A stretch of 6,325 nt of DNA from Candidatus Firestoneibacteriota bacterium (GTDB lineage: Bacteria > Oederibacteriota > JAAXVQ01 > JAUVAV01). The notes beneath the pieces were generated by a model. The model worked only from the letters and a program-made list of their open reading frames with translations, ran no database searches and was not told the origin of the DNA. The position numbers and the translations under genes were made by a program. Positions 6,292-6,325 of the stretch are shown here, piece after piece. Each line of letters opens with the position of its first letter. Position 1 is the stretch's first letter. Where the stretch lies: positions 1 through 6,325 of the forward strand of contig DAOVYW010000145.1 in the NCBI GenBank assembly GCA_030635415.1, given 5' to 3'.

Positions 6292-6325
6292 ACAAGCATT
6301 CGGAATACCCCCATCTCTGTCTCAA

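Noticed and set aside
6322..6324. TGA read as an amino acid (alternative genetic code) to extend the Thr/Pro-rich gene
   Set aside because: TGA ends three convincing genes in this window (the znuA-like, barrel-OmpA and Thr/Pro-rich genes) at sensible places, so standard decoding applies.

Overview
The window looks like a piece of chromosome from a Gram-negative (diderm) bacterium with roughly balanced base composition. It probably comes from an environmental or candidate-phylum lineage. Three things suggest this: a periplasmic solute-binding protein with a cleavable signal peptide and no lipobox; a large outer-membrane protein with a PorV/UPF0164-like barrel and an OmpA peptidoglycan-binding end; and a surface protein with a long Thr/Pro-rich stalk ending in a FlgD-like C-terminal domain. 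This combination is common in Omnitrophota-, Goldbacteria-, Elusimicrobia- or Deltaproteobacteria-like genomes. That placement is an inference from gene style, not from a marker gene.

Layout. (1) Positions 1-1362, minus strand: the 5' part of a metal-uptake ABC operon. The substrate-binding protein (znuA-like) comes first, then the ATPase (znuC-like), which overlaps it by 8 bp and runs off the left edge. The membrane permease would be expected just outside the window. (2) Positions 1363-1627: a divergent intergenic region. It holds a strong sigma70-like promoter for the metal operon, with a dyad in its spacer that could be an operator, and a weaker candidate promoter plus a good ribosome binding site for the rightward gene. 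(3) Positions 1628-2875, plus strand: a hybrid signalling protein with an N-terminal receiver domain and a C-terminal histidine kinase. (4) Positions 2876-2986: the gap between convergent genes, mostly filled by a 77-bp imperfect inverted-repeat element made of two GC-rich hairpins. (5) Positions 2987-6291, minus strand: a translationally coupled pair (4-bp ATGA overlap). The first gene encodes a Thr/Pro-rich secreted protein with a FlgD-like C-terminal domain. The second encodes a 739-residue PorV-like barrel / three FlgD-like repeats / OmpA fusion.

The metal transporter genes form one uptake unit. The receiver-kinase is an orphan with no partner visible here. The right-hand pair is the most interesting part. 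A secreted protein with a C-terminal domain like those of type IX secretion cargo is encoded immediately upstream of, and coupled to, a PorV-like barrel, and PorV is the cargo shuttle of type IX secretion. Here the barrel is fused to a peptidoglycan anchor. Whether the two proteins work together in secretion or surface attachment is a hypothesis. The 5' end of the Thr/Pro-rich gene is unresolved: it has no convincing start codon and an in-frame TGA lies close to the right edge.
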